A stretch of DNA of 64,000 bases from Flavisolibacter ginsenosidimutans. Its GTDB lineage: Bacteria; Bacteroidota; Bacteroidia; Chitinophagales; Chitinophagaceae. The stretch lies in contig NZ_CP042433.1 of assembly GCF_007970805.1 (NCBI RefSeq), positions 2,294,001-2,358,000 on the forward strand. The letters are read 5' to 3'. Below are positions 43,453 through 52,767 of this stretch, in pieces. Position numbers and translations under genes: made by a program. The notes below the pieces were generated by a model. That model ran no database searches. It saw only the letters and a program-made list of their open reading frames with translations, and had not been told where the DNA came from. Numbering within the stretch: the stretch's first letter is position 1; every line of letters begins with the position of its first letter.

Positions 43453-43619
43453 ATTCGCTGTTGTTTTTGAGGTTACAAACTTACAGTCTGTGCGGGTAGA
43501 TGGAATCCTTATTTGCGTCCATCAGAAAGGTCGTTTGCGGCATTTTATTCCCTTGTGTTTCCTGCCCTTGCCATTCCTCTAATTGAGCGTAAACTTGTGC
43601 TGACTTTAAAGAACAAATC

Positions 43620-44699
43620 ATGAAATACCTCTTTGTTTTACTTTTTTCCTTCCTTGCACAAAACGGCTTTGCTCAATTTGTTGGTTTGAATAAAAAAGAA
43701 ATTTCTTCTCTGCACAACCTGATTGCAAAAGACAGCAGCGCAAAAAAGTTTTATGTGTCTATCAGACAAACTGCCAACGACGCACTTGCGCAAACACCCG
43801 ACCCAATTGACACGGTTGTATCGGAAGGACATCTTGCCACCGACCCGAAGAAAATCAGAACGGGAAAATCGCTCAAGGACATTGAGAAGATTTATTCGCT
43901 GGCGATAACGTACGCAATCGAAGGCAAGAAAGATTATCTGCAAAAAGCAGGAGATTACATTTCAGCGTGGGCAACGGTGAACCAGCCGCAAGGCAATCCG
44001 ATTAACGATACAAAATTCGAAGACCTCTTCTTTGCCTATGATCTTGTCAAGAATGATCTGCCCGCTGACCAGCAAAAAACAATCAATGTATGGCTGGTAA
44101 AGATGGCCGATGCAGAAATTAAAACAGGCGCGGTGAAAACAAAGAAGACGTCGTTCAACAACTGGAATTCACACCGCCTCAAGGTGATCGGATTCATTGC
44201 TTACCTGCTGAACAACGACACTTACAAAAAGTATGTTGCTGATGAACTGCCTGCACAAATTGAAAAGAACTTGTTGCCCGACGGAAGCGGCATTGATTTT
44301 CACGAAAGGGATGCTTTGCATTACCACACCTACACCCTCGAACCACTGATTAGTTTGGCCACCGTGCTGAAACGTGCCACCGGCAAAGATTTCTACCGTT
44401 ATGCTTCACCTTCCGGCGCATCGGTACAGAAGTCAATTGATTTTCTAATCCCCTTCGTGAGCGGCGAAAAAACGCATCCCGAATTTGTCAACAGTACCGT
44501 GGCCTTCGACAAAAAACGAGCGGACAACAAAGAACCCGGCTACCAGATTGGTGCGCCTTTTAAGCGGACGGCTGGCGTACCGGTATTGATTCTGGCTTCT
44601 TACTTCGAACCTTCGTGCATGGCCGTTGTGCGGGAAACATTGAACACTTCCGCAACTTATCCAACCTGGCAAGCAGTCATTAACGCCGCAAGAAAATAA
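43620..44699 (+). CDS. Alginate-lyase-like (PL5/PL38-type) secreted protein
   Basis: A signal peptide (to GFAQ) leads a 359-aa (alpha/alpha)-barrel protein. The block NNWNSHRLK (around residue 181) and DGSGIDFHERDALHYHTYTLEPL (around 224-246) match the Alginate_lyase Pfam family, with Tyr and His near the catalytic site. In this gene-rich carbohydrate region it may cut glucuronan- or alginate-like chains; the real substrate is unknown. It converges on GH27 with 25 bases between stops. Confidence 0.72.
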   Translation: MKYLFVLLFSFLAQNGFAQFVGLNKKEISSLHNLIAKDSSAKKFYVSIRQTANDALAQTPDPIDTVVSEGHLATDPKKIRTGKSLKDIEKIYSLAITYAIEGKKDYLQKAGDYISAWATVNQPQGNPINDTKFEDLFFAYDLVKNDLPADQQKTINVWLVKMADAEIKTGAVKTKKTSFNNWNSHRLKVIGFIAYLLNNDTYKKYVADELPAQIEKNLLPDGSGIDFHERDALHYHTYTLEPLISLATVLKRATGKDFYRYASPSGASVQKSIDFLIPFVSGEKTHPEFVNSTVAFDKKRADNKEPGYQIGAPFKRTAGVPVLILASYFEPSCMAVVRETLNTSATYPTWQAVINAARK

Positions 44700-44724
44700 C
44701 CCGGAAACAATAGCATATATACGC

Positions 44725-46272
44725 TTAGCCTTTTGCTTTGCGAAGGCTGATCATCACCACGCCGTGCGGCGGCACATCGGCAGAAAATTCTTCGTTGAAA
44801 ATACCAAGGTCTTTTTGCCGCCACAAGTCGCGAACAATGTATTTGCCTTTGATGCCCAAGTCGCTCCATTTCACGGAAAGCCTTCTCGTGATGTCGTCGG
44901 TGATGTTAAACAAACCTGCGGCTTTGCTGCCGTCTTCCAAATCTTTTGCAAGCACGCCACACGAATCAACCTTCGAAACAACCGTTGCTTGTTTGCCTAA
45001 GGGGTCTTGATTAACTGCCAGCACTTCATCGTTGGTTAAAAGACTTAATGTGAAGTCATCCAGTTTCGTCAAATCATTGCCCAACAGCAAAGGCACGGAT
45101 TGCAAACACCATGCGCTCATGTGCGAATATTGTTCGTCGGGAGTAAGATGCGTTGGATAAGGGCCTTTGCCCCAACCCACCCAGCCAACAATCATCATGT
45201 CGGGATCGTTCCAATGACCGGGGCTTGCATAAGGGGCCCATTTATCTTGCGTAAGCAAACGGCTTTTCAAACTCTTCCAATTATCTCTGATATCACCGCC
45301 GGTTCTCCATGCGTTCGCAATCTTTGATAATTCACCAATGGATGCAAACGGCGTTGAATTAGAAAGGCTGAATACAACGTCACGGCCGCTGGCCCGTAAC
45401 AGGTCGTACATGGCTTTTGTTTCGGGAACTTCAATCGGGTTCCAATCGTATTTTAAATAATCAAAGCCCCACTTGGCCCATTGCTTTACGTCTTTGTCCC
45501 AAAACGTGTATTGACCAATGGCGTAGGGCAATTGTTTTTTGTTGCGGGGAACGTTCTCGGTCGTCTTTGCAAAAATGCCTTCGGGATTTTGCGACGAGCC
45601 GCCGATGTGGTGACCGTAAGATTCAACCCAGGGCGTAGAATAAATGCCAATCTTCAAACCCAGGTTGTGTACTTCATCAACCAAAGCCTGCATGTTCGGA
45701 AAGGTGGTTGAATCGGACATGATGCCGCCAAATTCTCCTCCCCTTTTGCCTTGCCACACGTCGTCAACGTTCATGTAGTTCCAGCCGTGGTTAATCAGAC
45801 CAGAAGAAGCCATTGCTCTTGCGTTGGCGGCCACCAATTCCTGCGTCACTTTCGATGCGTAAACGTTCCAACTGTTCCAACCCATTGGCGGCGTTAACGC
45901 AATGGTTTCGCCAACGACGATTTTGAAAGAACGTTTCGTCTCGCCCAACTTGTTTTTCGCATGGAGCAGCAAAATGTATTCGCCGGGTTTTGAAATAGAG
46001 CCGGAAAGTCTTCCGGTCTTTGCATCAAGCGTTATGCCTTTCGGAAGATTATCAGCCGAAAAGGCCATAGGCCTTGTGCCGGTTGCGGGAACGGTAAAAA
46101 GAATCGGGTGATTGGGACGAACACCAAAGACTTTCGGTCCGTTAATTTTTGGCGAGGGGCTTTCTTTCGGCGTTAAAATATATTTTGATAAGCTATCCTG
46201 CGCATGCAAAGCAAAACAGGAGAAGAAAAAAATGACGACGGCAAAAAACTTTCTGCGCAAATAAAAATTCAT
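44725..46272 (-). CDS. GH27 alpha-galactosidase with N-terminal Ig-like domain
   Basis: The 515-aa protein has a signal peptide (1-24), a putative Ig domain (about 50-120; DNLPKGITLDAKTGRLSG), and a GH27 TIM barrel that starts LTPPMGWNSWN. The nucleophile is D276 in YLKYDWN and the acid/base D327 in WRTGGDIRDNW. A C-terminal beta domain ends in PPHGVVMISLRK. It removes terminal alpha-galactose (or beta-L-arabinopyranose). It is the last gene of the minus-strand PUL run, separated from GH29 by a repeat element. Confidence 0.9.
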   Translation of the reverse strand: MNFYLRRKFFAVVIFFFSCFALHAQDSLSKYILTPKESPSPKINGPKVFGVRPNHPILFTVPATGTRPMAFSADNLPKGITLDAKTGRLSGSISKPGEYILLLHAKNKLGETKRSFKIVVGETIALTPPMGWNSWNVYASKVTQELVAANARAMASSGLINHGWNYMNVDDVWQGKRGGEFGGIMSDSTTFPNMQALVDEVHNLGLKIGIYSTPWVESYGHHIGGSSQNPEGIFAKTTENVPRNKKQLPYAIGQYTFWDKDVKQWAKWGFDYLKYDWNPIEVPETKAMYDLLRASGRDVVFSLSNSTPFASIGELSKIANAWRTGGDIRDNWKSLKSRLLTQDKWAPYASPGHWNDPDMMIVGWVGWGKGPYPTHLTPDEQYSHMSAWCLQSVPLLLGNDLTKLDDFTLSLLTNDEVLAVNQDPLGKQATVVSKVDSCGVLAKDLEDGSKAAGLFNITDDITRRLSVKWSDLGIKGKYIVRDLWRQKDLGIFNEEFSADVPPHGVVMISLRKAKG

Positions 46273-46597
46273 GGTTTGATTGTTTGGTTGTCGGCTGCAT
46301 TACTACTGTTGAACTGGTGTTGCGACGCTCCGTTCAGGGTTCTGTTCTTCTATCATCTTTTCTTCTGTCTCCGCAGGAGACAGGCCCTGGTGGTAACAAA
46401 TCATTCATTATCGTTCTTCGGCTCCTGCGGAGCCGAAGAACATCAACAGTCTGTTTTTCTACCAAGGTGCAGCGCCTAACGGCGCTGAATAGAATTACCG
46501 GACGTACAAGCGTGCGACGCAAGTAAAGTTCAATAGTAGCAATGCCGCTCAGTACATAAAAATCACTTTGTTATTTAAGAGCATTAAAAGAAGTTAC
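46273..46597. repeat. Dispersed repeat, copy B (full length)
   Basis: This 325-base spacer is filled by a complete copy. The left arm is 46292-46338 (degenerate), the right arm 46486-46564 (ACGTACAAGCGTGCGACGCA, then AAGTAAAGTTCAATAGTAGC and a run ending in the mirror of ATGTAC). A perfect palindrome (GTTCTTCGGCTC/GAGCCGAAGAAC, 46413-46441) and CTGTCTCCGCAGGAGACAG (46365-46383) lie inside, as does the same CAGCGCC/GGCGCTG stem seen in copy A. Confidence 0.8.
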
Positions 46598-48028
46598 TCA
46601 ATCCAGCTCACCGGCCTTCATCTTGTCTTTTAAAACCGTTTTGTTTCCGGTTGTTCCAACAGCTCCTTTCACTTCCAGCTTCACCACCGATGCAATTTTG
46701 TTGGGTGCGTTATCGGGCAGCTTAATTTCCACTGCACCGTTGTCTTGTTTCGCTTTTATTTTTTCGTTGCTGCCCAAAAGTGAAACCGAAACCAGTCCAT
46801 TTGACAATGCAGGCGTTACCAATTTTCCATCTTTTGGCCAATCGAAAACGTGCAGGTAAAGAATCGTGTTGCCTTTGGTTTCTTTTTTGGTAATCCGGCC
46901 CCAACTCACCGGCGCAAACGGACTGGCCGTTGTGCCGTAAATCGCTTCGCCGTTCACCTTCATCCACTCGCCCATGCCTTTTAAAATGTCAATGCTTTCC
47001 TGCGGAAACATGCCGTCGGCTTTGGGGCCAACGTTGAGCAAATAGTTGCCGCCTTTGGAAGCAATGTCAATCAAATTGCGTACGAGTGTTTCGGTGCTTT
47101 TCCAATTGTGCGCATAAGATTTATAACCCCATGTTTCGTTCATCGTCATGCAGGTTTCCCAATCTTTTCCATCCAATTCACTGAGGTTGGGAATGCGTTG
47201 TTCGGGTGTTTTGTAATCGCCGGGATAGTTTGGACGCTTTAACCGGTCGTTCGTAATAATGTTCGGTTGCAGCTTCAACAGGGCATCCAACTTTGCGGCA
47301 TATTCATCGGTCATGTTGGTTGGCGTATCCCACCACAAAACGGCCACGTCGCCGTAATTCGTCAACAGTTCTTTCACTTGCGGCACGGCTACGTCGTCCA
47401 TGTACTGCGACATGGTTTTTGTTTCCTGCGCGGGGTCCCAATGGCCGTTGTGCGCGGCGGTGTAGGCATCAATTTTTGCCGAGTCGGGATTGGCCCAACC
47501 TTCCGTTGCCGGTTTGCGTGCCACGGCGCCGCCAGGGTTGTTCCAGTCCTGCGCCTGCGAATAATAAAAGCCCAGTTTGATCCCGTATTTTTTGCAAGCG
47601 GCGGCCAACGGTTTCAATACGTCTTTGCCGTAAGGTGTTGCGTCGGCAATGTTCCATTTGCTGGCATTGGATTTAAACATTGCAAAGCCGTCGTGATGCT
47701 TGGCCGTGATGACGATGTATTTCATGCCGGCGTCTTTGGCCATTCGTACCCATTCGTCGGGATTGTACAAAACCGGATTAAACTTTTTTGCGTAAGCCTG
47801 GTATTCGGCTACGGGAATTTTTCCGCGGTTCATGATCCATTCGCCGATGCGATTCACTTGATGACCGTTGTACGTGCCGGCCGGAACGGAATACACACCC
47901 CAGTGAATGAACATACCAAAGCGGGCATCGCGCCACCACTCCATGCGGGCATCGCGTGCCGCATTCTGCGAAAAACTTGTTTGTGCAAGAAGGGCGACCG
48001 TTAACAAGAGGAGAAAAAATTTCTTCAT
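46598..48028 (-). CDS. GH29 alpha-L-fucosidase
   Basis: The 476-aa protein has a signal peptide (1-20) and a full GH29 barrel: FGMFIHWGVYSVPAG (37-51), the paired histidines of AKHHDGFAMF (109-118) and nucleophile D234 in VLWWDTP. The C-terminal about 130 residues form a beta-sandwich. It releases terminal alpha-linked L-fucose. It lies within the PUL between PL6 and GH27. Confidence 0.95.
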   Translation of the reverse strand: MKKFFLLLLTVALLAQTSFSQNAARDARMEWWRDARFGMFIHWGVYSVPAGTYNGHQVNRIGEWIMNRGKIPVAEYQAYAKKFNPVLYNPDEWVRMAKDAGMKYIVITAKHHDGFAMFKSNASKWNIADATPYGKDVLKPLAAACKKYGIKLGFYYSQAQDWNNPGGAVARKPATEGWANPDSAKIDAYTAAHNGHWDPAQETKTMSQYMDDVAVPQVKELLTNYGDVAVLWWDTPTNMTDEYAAKLDALLKLQPNIITNDRLKRPNYPGDYKTPEQRIPNLSELDGKDWETCMTMNETWGYKSYAHNWKSTETLVRNLIDIASKGGNYLLNVGPKADGMFPQESIDILKGMGEWMKVNGEAIYGTTASPFAPVSWGRITKKETKGNTILYLHVFDWPKDGKLVTPALSNGLVSVSLLGSNEKIKAKQDNGAVEIKLPDNAPNKIASVVKLEVKGAVGTTGNKTVLKDKMKAGELD

Positions 48029-48149
48029 ACAGCAAAAGATTTACGTCGTTAATGAAGTTGCAACTAAAGAAGAATTCCGTCGCAGCTTGTACAAGAGATT
48101 GGCCAGTTATTCAATCATTTTGACGTGAACAACCGGCAAAAGGTTGTCC

Positions 48150-49448
48150 TTATTTATTTTCTTTTGCGGCGCCGACACCGGCCGGGTGAAGCGGGCTTAT
48201 TTTCACGAAGCTAATTTTCTGTTGCCCGTTATCAACAGACAAATTTGCTGTTGGCTGAAACACACCGGCGGCATCTTTTGAAAGCTTTGGATCATTTGTG
48301 ATGAAAGTACCTGGCGGCATGTCGCCTGCACCGGCTGTATTAAAAAGAATGTTGTCTGACCATGTAGCGTCGGTATAAGGTCCGCTGATGCTGGCCGCTG
48401 GGCTTCCACCTTCAATGATGTTGTTCACAACTTTTATGTTCGTTGCGCCAAGGCCGTTCTTTCTCGCTTGTTGTACAATGTTTGCTTTGTTGTTGACAAG
48501 AATGTTCAGGGCAATTAAAACTCTGTCGGGACGATCGTGTGCCGTGAGTTGTGCGCCGTCGGCTACTTCACCGTCGCCGTTACCAATGTTGATGGCAGGA
48601 TTGCAACCCTCAAAGTAATTGCTGTAGATGATGTGGTCGTCGCCGAAGATGCGCAAGCCCGGCGTGGCCGTGAAATAGTTGCCGTAAACCTGGCAGCGGT
48701 TTCCGTGCCGCAACGTGAATTGCGCCGGGCAATTACGAATCGTATTGTAGCGAAGCGTAACGGCCGATGCTTTCACAGAAATCAACTCATTTTCTCCCGC
48801 ACAATCTTCAAACAAATTGTATTCTACGACGCTGTTGCTTGACGACATGCTGAATCCGCTCAAACCAAACTGCAATGTCTCCGCACCGTTTTTTCCACCC
48901 TGATCTTTTTGCGATTTGAAATAGTTGTGATGAATCCACAAACGTTGTGCAATCTGCTTGCCCGTGCCGCGAATGGCAAGGAAGCGGCCCATCGCGTCTT
49001 TGTTCTGAAAGCTGTTGTGGTCAATCTCGTTGTCGTTGCCGGCAATCAGCAAATCTTCGCCGTCGCCGGGTGTTTCAAAAATATTGTTTGTCCAGCGGCA
49101 GAAGGTGCTGCCGGAAGAAGACTTTGCTTTGGATGCGGCGTGGGTGAATTTAAAATCGCGAATGACGACGTAGCTCGACGGCGAAGCAAGATTAAAACCG
49201 CCACTGCCGGTGATTTCTGCCTTGCCGAAATTTTCTGCGGAAACAATGATGGGCTTTTCTTTTGTGCCTGCGGTTGTGATAACAATGTCGCCCGTTGTTG
49301 TATAAACACCGTCTTTTACGAAGATGACGTCACCGGGTTTGGCCTTGTTAATCGCTGCTTGCAATTCTGCAACAGAAGCAACGGTTATTGTACCGGCAAA
49401 AAGTTTTGTTGAAACGGATAAGAAAGCAAAAAGCAAAAGTTTTTTCAT
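48150..49448 (-). CDS. PL6 alginate/chondroitinase-B-like lyase
   Basis: The 432-aa secreted beta-helix protein (signal peptide 1-18) matches polysaccharide lyase family 6. The catalytic base/acid pair K226 (ELISVKAS) and R247 (TLRHGN) keeps the 21-residue spacing of the family. Family 6 enzymes cut alginate (mannuronate/guluronate) or dermatan by beta-elimination, leaving unsaturated uronyl ends that the GH88 part of the neighbouring fusion could remove. Confidence 0.9.
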   Translation of the reverse strand: MKKLLLFAFLSVSTKLFAGTITVASVAELQAAINKAKPGDVIFVKDGVYTTTGDIVITTAGTKEKPIIVSAENFGKAEITGSGGFNLASPSSYVVIRDFKFTHAASKAKSSSGSTFCRWTNNIFETPGDGEDLLIAGNDNEIDHNSFQNKDAMGRFLAIRGTGKQIAQRLWIHHNYFKSQKDQGGKNGAETLQFGLSGFSMSSSNSVVEYNLFEDCAGENELISVKASAVTLRYNTIRNCPAQFTLRHGNRCQVYGNYFTATPGLRIFGDDHIIYSNYFEGCNPAINIGNGDGEVADGAQLTAHDRPDRVLIALNILVNNKANIVQQARKNGLGATNIKVVNNIIEGGSPAASISGPYTDATWSDNILFNTAGAGDMPPGTFITNDPKLSKDAAGVFQPTANLSVDNGQQKISFVKISPLHPAGVGAAKENK

Positions 49449-49489
49449 GGTTAATTGTTTATGTTACCGGCATCTGTAATTCTATTTAG

Positions 49490-49682
49490 CGTCTGTTGCG
49501 TCGCACACTTCAAGACCTTGTCTACTGTTCGGCAATAAGAACCACAAAGGCATCAAGACACGAAAGCTTTGTGCTTCTTTGCCCTTTCGTGTCTTGATGG
49601 TTCACAAAAGCTCAATAACGTTCTGAACGTACAAGTGTGCGACGCAACGAAAGCTTCAAAGTAGCACTACCGCTTGGTGCAT
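49490..49682. repeat. Dispersed repeat, copy F (full length) with internal hairpin
   Basis: The left core is GCGTCTGTTGCGTCGCACAC (49490-49509) and the right half is 49624-49682 (GAACGTACAAGTGTGCGACG, then CAACGAAAGCTTC and GTAGCACTACCGCTTGGTGC). Between them CATCAAGACACGAAAG (49552-49567) and CTTTCGTGTCTTGATG (49585-49600) pair perfectly (16 bp, 17-base loop). It fills the spacer between the GH29-GH88 gene and PL6. Confidence 0.8.
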
Positions 49683-52600
49683 TAAAACAAGCCCTTCCCT
49701 TCATTCAACCTTTTCATGCGCAGCAAGGCTTCCAGGTAATAGTAATCCGCATAGCTCAACGGCACATCAACCTCGCTGTTCGACGGCTTTGCACCGGTGC
49801 TGCGCAAGAGAATAAAACCTTTGCTTTCACCAATTGGCGAACGGTAATAATTCGTGAGACTCTCCAGCATTTTATCGGCCGCCTTGCGGTATTCTATTCC
49901 GTTCGTGCTGTACGTACTCAACTCATACAGGGCCGATGCCATTACTGCTGCGGCAGATGCGTCTCGTGGTTCAGCGGGAATGTTCGGCGCGTTGAAATCC
50001 CAATAAGGCACGAGATCTTTCGGCATGTTCGGGTGATTCAAAATGAACGCAGCGATGCGTTCGGCATGATCAAGAAAAGCTTTGTTCTTTGTTTCGCGGT
50101 AGCACATGGTAAAACCGTATAGCCCCCAGGCTTGTCCACGGGCCCATGCCGATTCATCGGCATAACCCTGATGCGTTGTGCGTTGCAACACCTTACCGCT
50201 AGCCGTGTCGTAATCCACCACGTGATAGGAACTGTAATCGTTACGAAAATGATTCTTCATCGTCGTTGCTGCGTGACGGAACGCAATCTTGTAAAATGAC
50301 GAATCACCGGTGAGTTTGGTGGCTTCAAACAACATTTCAAGATTCATCATGTTGTCGATGATGACGGGATACTTCCACTTCGTCCGGTTGTCCCATGATT
50401 TAATGACGCCGGTAACCGGATTAAATCGCGTTGACAACGTTTTTGCCGATTGAACAATCACGTCTTTGTAATGCGGATCATTCGTTAAGCGGTAGCCTTG
50501 TCCGAAGCTGCAATAAATTTTAAAGCCCATGTCGTGGGTACCGCCGTTGGTTTTTTCTCTTTCAATATTGGCCGTGTATTTTTCGGCAGCATCTTTCCAT
50601 TCTTTCTTCTTTGTGTATTCGTACAGAAACCAAAGTTCGCCGGGAAAGAAGCCGCTCGTCCAGTCTCTTGATGAAACAAGTTTTAATTGCCCGCTGTCCA
50701 ATGTCCTCGGCGAAACCAGGTCACCGTTTGCCCCGCCAGGCGATATGCCTTTTGTCGCACCTGATTTTGCTGCCTGCGCTTTTGGAATTTCGGTCAGCAT
50801 CACTTTCGTTTGTTGTTCTGCATTGGCAAAGACTTTAGGGAGTTGAATGGAAGAAGCAGTAACAGGAATGGCTTGCACTTCGAGCACTTTCATTAATTCA
50901 GCCTTCGCGATGGTAACAGGTGATAGTTTCAATTGATGGATGCCTGCAGGCAGTGAAACCGTTCCGAGGTCTCTCGTCATCACCGCGCCTTTTGCATCCG
51001 TGCTCACGGTGTTTTGCATGTAATAATCATCCAATGAAACGGCATACATTCCTCCTGCAGTTTCAGCCGGTGCAATGTATTTTATCAGCAGTTTAAAATC
51101 GCTTGGCGCAGTTGTGCGGAAACTCCAACTCAATGCCTGGTCTTTCGACTTCCATCCTTCCACGAAATAGCGGTCTGTTTTGCCATCACCGAACGCAAAG
51201 CCCTTGCCTTGCTGTGTTGCATCAAAAGCAAGCAACCGTGTTATCGGAATGTTGGTTGACACATAACGAACCGAATCAGTTTGTAAACCGTTTTTCAAAT
51301 CAACTACTAAAACAGCATTCACTGTGTCAATGACTTTACCTGCCAGGTTGATTAAAACATCCGTTGGATTTACTCTTGAGAAAGAGAACGTTCTTTTTGC
51401 ATCTGTTAATGAATAAATTTTCGTTGGATTGCTTTTCAATCCACCAACATAAAGTTTGCCATCAACAGGCCAATTGAATACGTGCAAATAAAGCTTGTCT
51501 CCTTTCACCGTTGAAACGCCCCAGCTTTGCAGAGGCAACGGACTCGCTTTTGTTCCGTAAATGCTTTCGCTGTTTTTATCCATCCACGCACCAATTCCTC
51601 TTAAAATCTTTACGTCTTTTTCATCAAAAGTTCCGTCGCCTTTGGGGCCGATGTTCATCAACAAATTTCCACCTCTTGAAGCCGCACTTGCAATCAACCG
51701 AACGAAATGCGAAACCGGTTTGTGCCTGCTGTCGAACTTTGAATAGCCGTAAGATTCGTTGGTTGTTGGTATCGCTTCCCAGTCGCCGGTCACAGGATAA
51801 AATTCAGCCGGACGATCAGCCGTGTTTTTGTAGTCGCCAAAATTTGAAGCCGCAAAACGTACCAGCCGACCGTTTACCACAACATTATTGTCCACATCAC
51901 GAATCGCTTTCAGGATGCGAATGTTTTCCGACAGCGGCAATTTCTGCGGCGTATCAAACCACAAAATATCCGGGTGGTATTTTTTCAGCAGTTCCTGTAT
52001 TTGCGGAATCGCTTTTTCATCCACATAACTTTTTGCTTTCGTCAACAATTCAGGATGCAAATCATACCATTCACGGCCACCGTACAAATTCAGGTCACCG
52101 CCGGGGTTTTTGTATTCCCAATCGTTGCCCGGCGCATCGGGATGTTCCCAATCGAAAGCGTGAGAATAATAGAAGCCAAACTTCAACCCGTATTTTTTAC
52201 AAGCCGCAGAAAGTTCGGCCATGGGATCACGCTGAAAAGGCGTTTGCTTTTTCATGTTGAAATTGGAAACCGTAGAAGGATACATGGCGAAACCATCGTG
52301 GTGCTTCGCCGTGATGATCATGTATTTCATGCCTGCTGCCTTTGCATTCTTCACCCATTCCTCCGCATTAAAGTTTACCGGATTAAAACTGTGCGCCAAT
52401 TCCAAATACTCCGCCCGTGAAATTTTTTCCTTGCGCATCAGGTGCTCGGCATAGCCTTCCACCTTTTTGCCCTTCCATTCGCCGCCGGCTTTTGAATAAA
52501 CGCCCCAGTGAATGAACATGCCAAATTTTGCGGCCCGCCACCAGGCAATGCGCTGGTCGTGGTTCTTCATAGAAGTTGTCCACCAACCATTCATCGCTTC

Positions 52601-52753
52601 ATCAATCGCCGCTTGGTCACGCTGCTTGCCTTTGTTCGACATGTCTTTGTCTTCATCACCGTTGCCTGCTTGCGCGGAGCAAATGAAAAATGCAAAATGG
52701 AAAATGAGCAAGCAGATGAGTTGCGCCAGACGTTCTCTTTTTAATTCTTTCAT
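49682..52753 (-). CDS. GH29 alpha-L-fucosidase fused to GH88 unsaturated uronyl hydrolase
   Basis: The ATG at 52753 (MKELKRERLAQLICLL) gives a signal peptide and lies 14 bases after the previous stop; upstream codons overlap that gene. Residues about 65-475 of the 1023-aa protein are GH29 (FGMFIHWGVYS, AKHHDGFAMY, D267 in ILWFDTP). Residues about 500-635 form a beta-sandwich of CBM-like type. Residues about 650-1020 are GH88: D741 in HDMGF and D800 in IDNMMN match the two catalytic aspartates of unsaturated glucuronyl hydrolase. The chain could cut fucose and an unsaturated uronate from the same oligosaccharide. The signal-peptide core (HFAFFIC) is encoded by a simple repeat. Confidence 0.92.
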   Translation of the reverse strand: MKELKRERLAQLICLLIFHFAFFICSAQAGNGDEDKDMSNKGKQRDQAAIDEAMNGWWTTSMKNHDQRIAWWRAAKFGMFIHWGVYSKAGGEWKGKKVEGYAEHLMRKEKISRAEYLELAHSFNPVNFNAEEWVKNAKAAGMKYMIITAKHHDGFAMYPSTVSNFNMKKQTPFQRDPMAELSAACKKYGLKFGFYYSHAFDWEHPDAPGNDWEYKNPGGDLNLYGGREWYDLHPELLTKAKSYVDEKAIPQIQELLKKYHPDILWFDTPQKLPLSENIRILKAIRDVDNNVVVNGRLVRFAASNFGDYKNTADRPAEFYPVTGDWEAIPTTNESYGYSKFDSRHKPVSHFVRLIASAASRGGNLLMNIGPKGDGTFDEKDVKILRGIGAWMDKNSESIYGTKASPLPLQSWGVSTVKGDKLYLHVFNWPVDGKLYVGGLKSNPTKIYSLTDAKRTFSFSRVNPTDVLINLAGKVIDTVNAVLVVDLKNGLQTDSVRYVSTNIPITRLLAFDATQQGKGFAFGDGKTDRYFVEGWKSKDQALSWSFRTTAPSDFKLLIKYIAPAETAGGMYAVSLDDYYMQNTVSTDAKGAVMTRDLGTVSLPAGIHQLKLSPVTIAKAELMKVLEVQAIPVTASSIQLPKVFANAEQQTKVMLTEIPKAQAAKSGATKGISPGGANGDLVSPRTLDSGQLKLVSSRDWTSGFFPGELWFLYEYTKKKEWKDAAEKYTANIEREKTNGGTHDMGFKIYCSFGQGYRLTNDPHYKDVIVQSAKTLSTRFNPVTGVIKSWDNRTKWKYPVIIDNMMNLEMLFEATKLTGDSSFYKIAFRHAATTMKNHFRNDYSSYHVVDYDTASGKVLQRTTHQGYADESAWARGQAWGLYGFTMCYRETKNKAFLDHAERIAAFILNHPNMPKDLVPYWDFNAPNIPAEPRDASAAAVMASALYELSTYSTNGIEYRKAADKMLESLTNYYRSPIGESKGFILLRSTGAKPSNSEVDVPLSYADYYYLEALLRMKRLNEGKGLF
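52682..52712. repeat. Simple AAAATG tract inside the fusion signal peptide
   Basis: On the plus strand AATGAAAAATGCAAAATGGA, AAATGAGC is a word-like repeat of intergenic style. On the minus strand it encodes the hydrophobic core of the signal peptide. Confidence 0.5.
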
Positions 52754-52767
52754 TTTTACTTTTTCAT

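Noticed and set aside
47267..48004. 245-aa and similar plus-strand ORFs opposite GH29 and at 51511-52260 opposite the fusion
   Set aside because: Antisense to strong enzyme frames with intact catalytic motifs; composition is the mirror of the coding strand.
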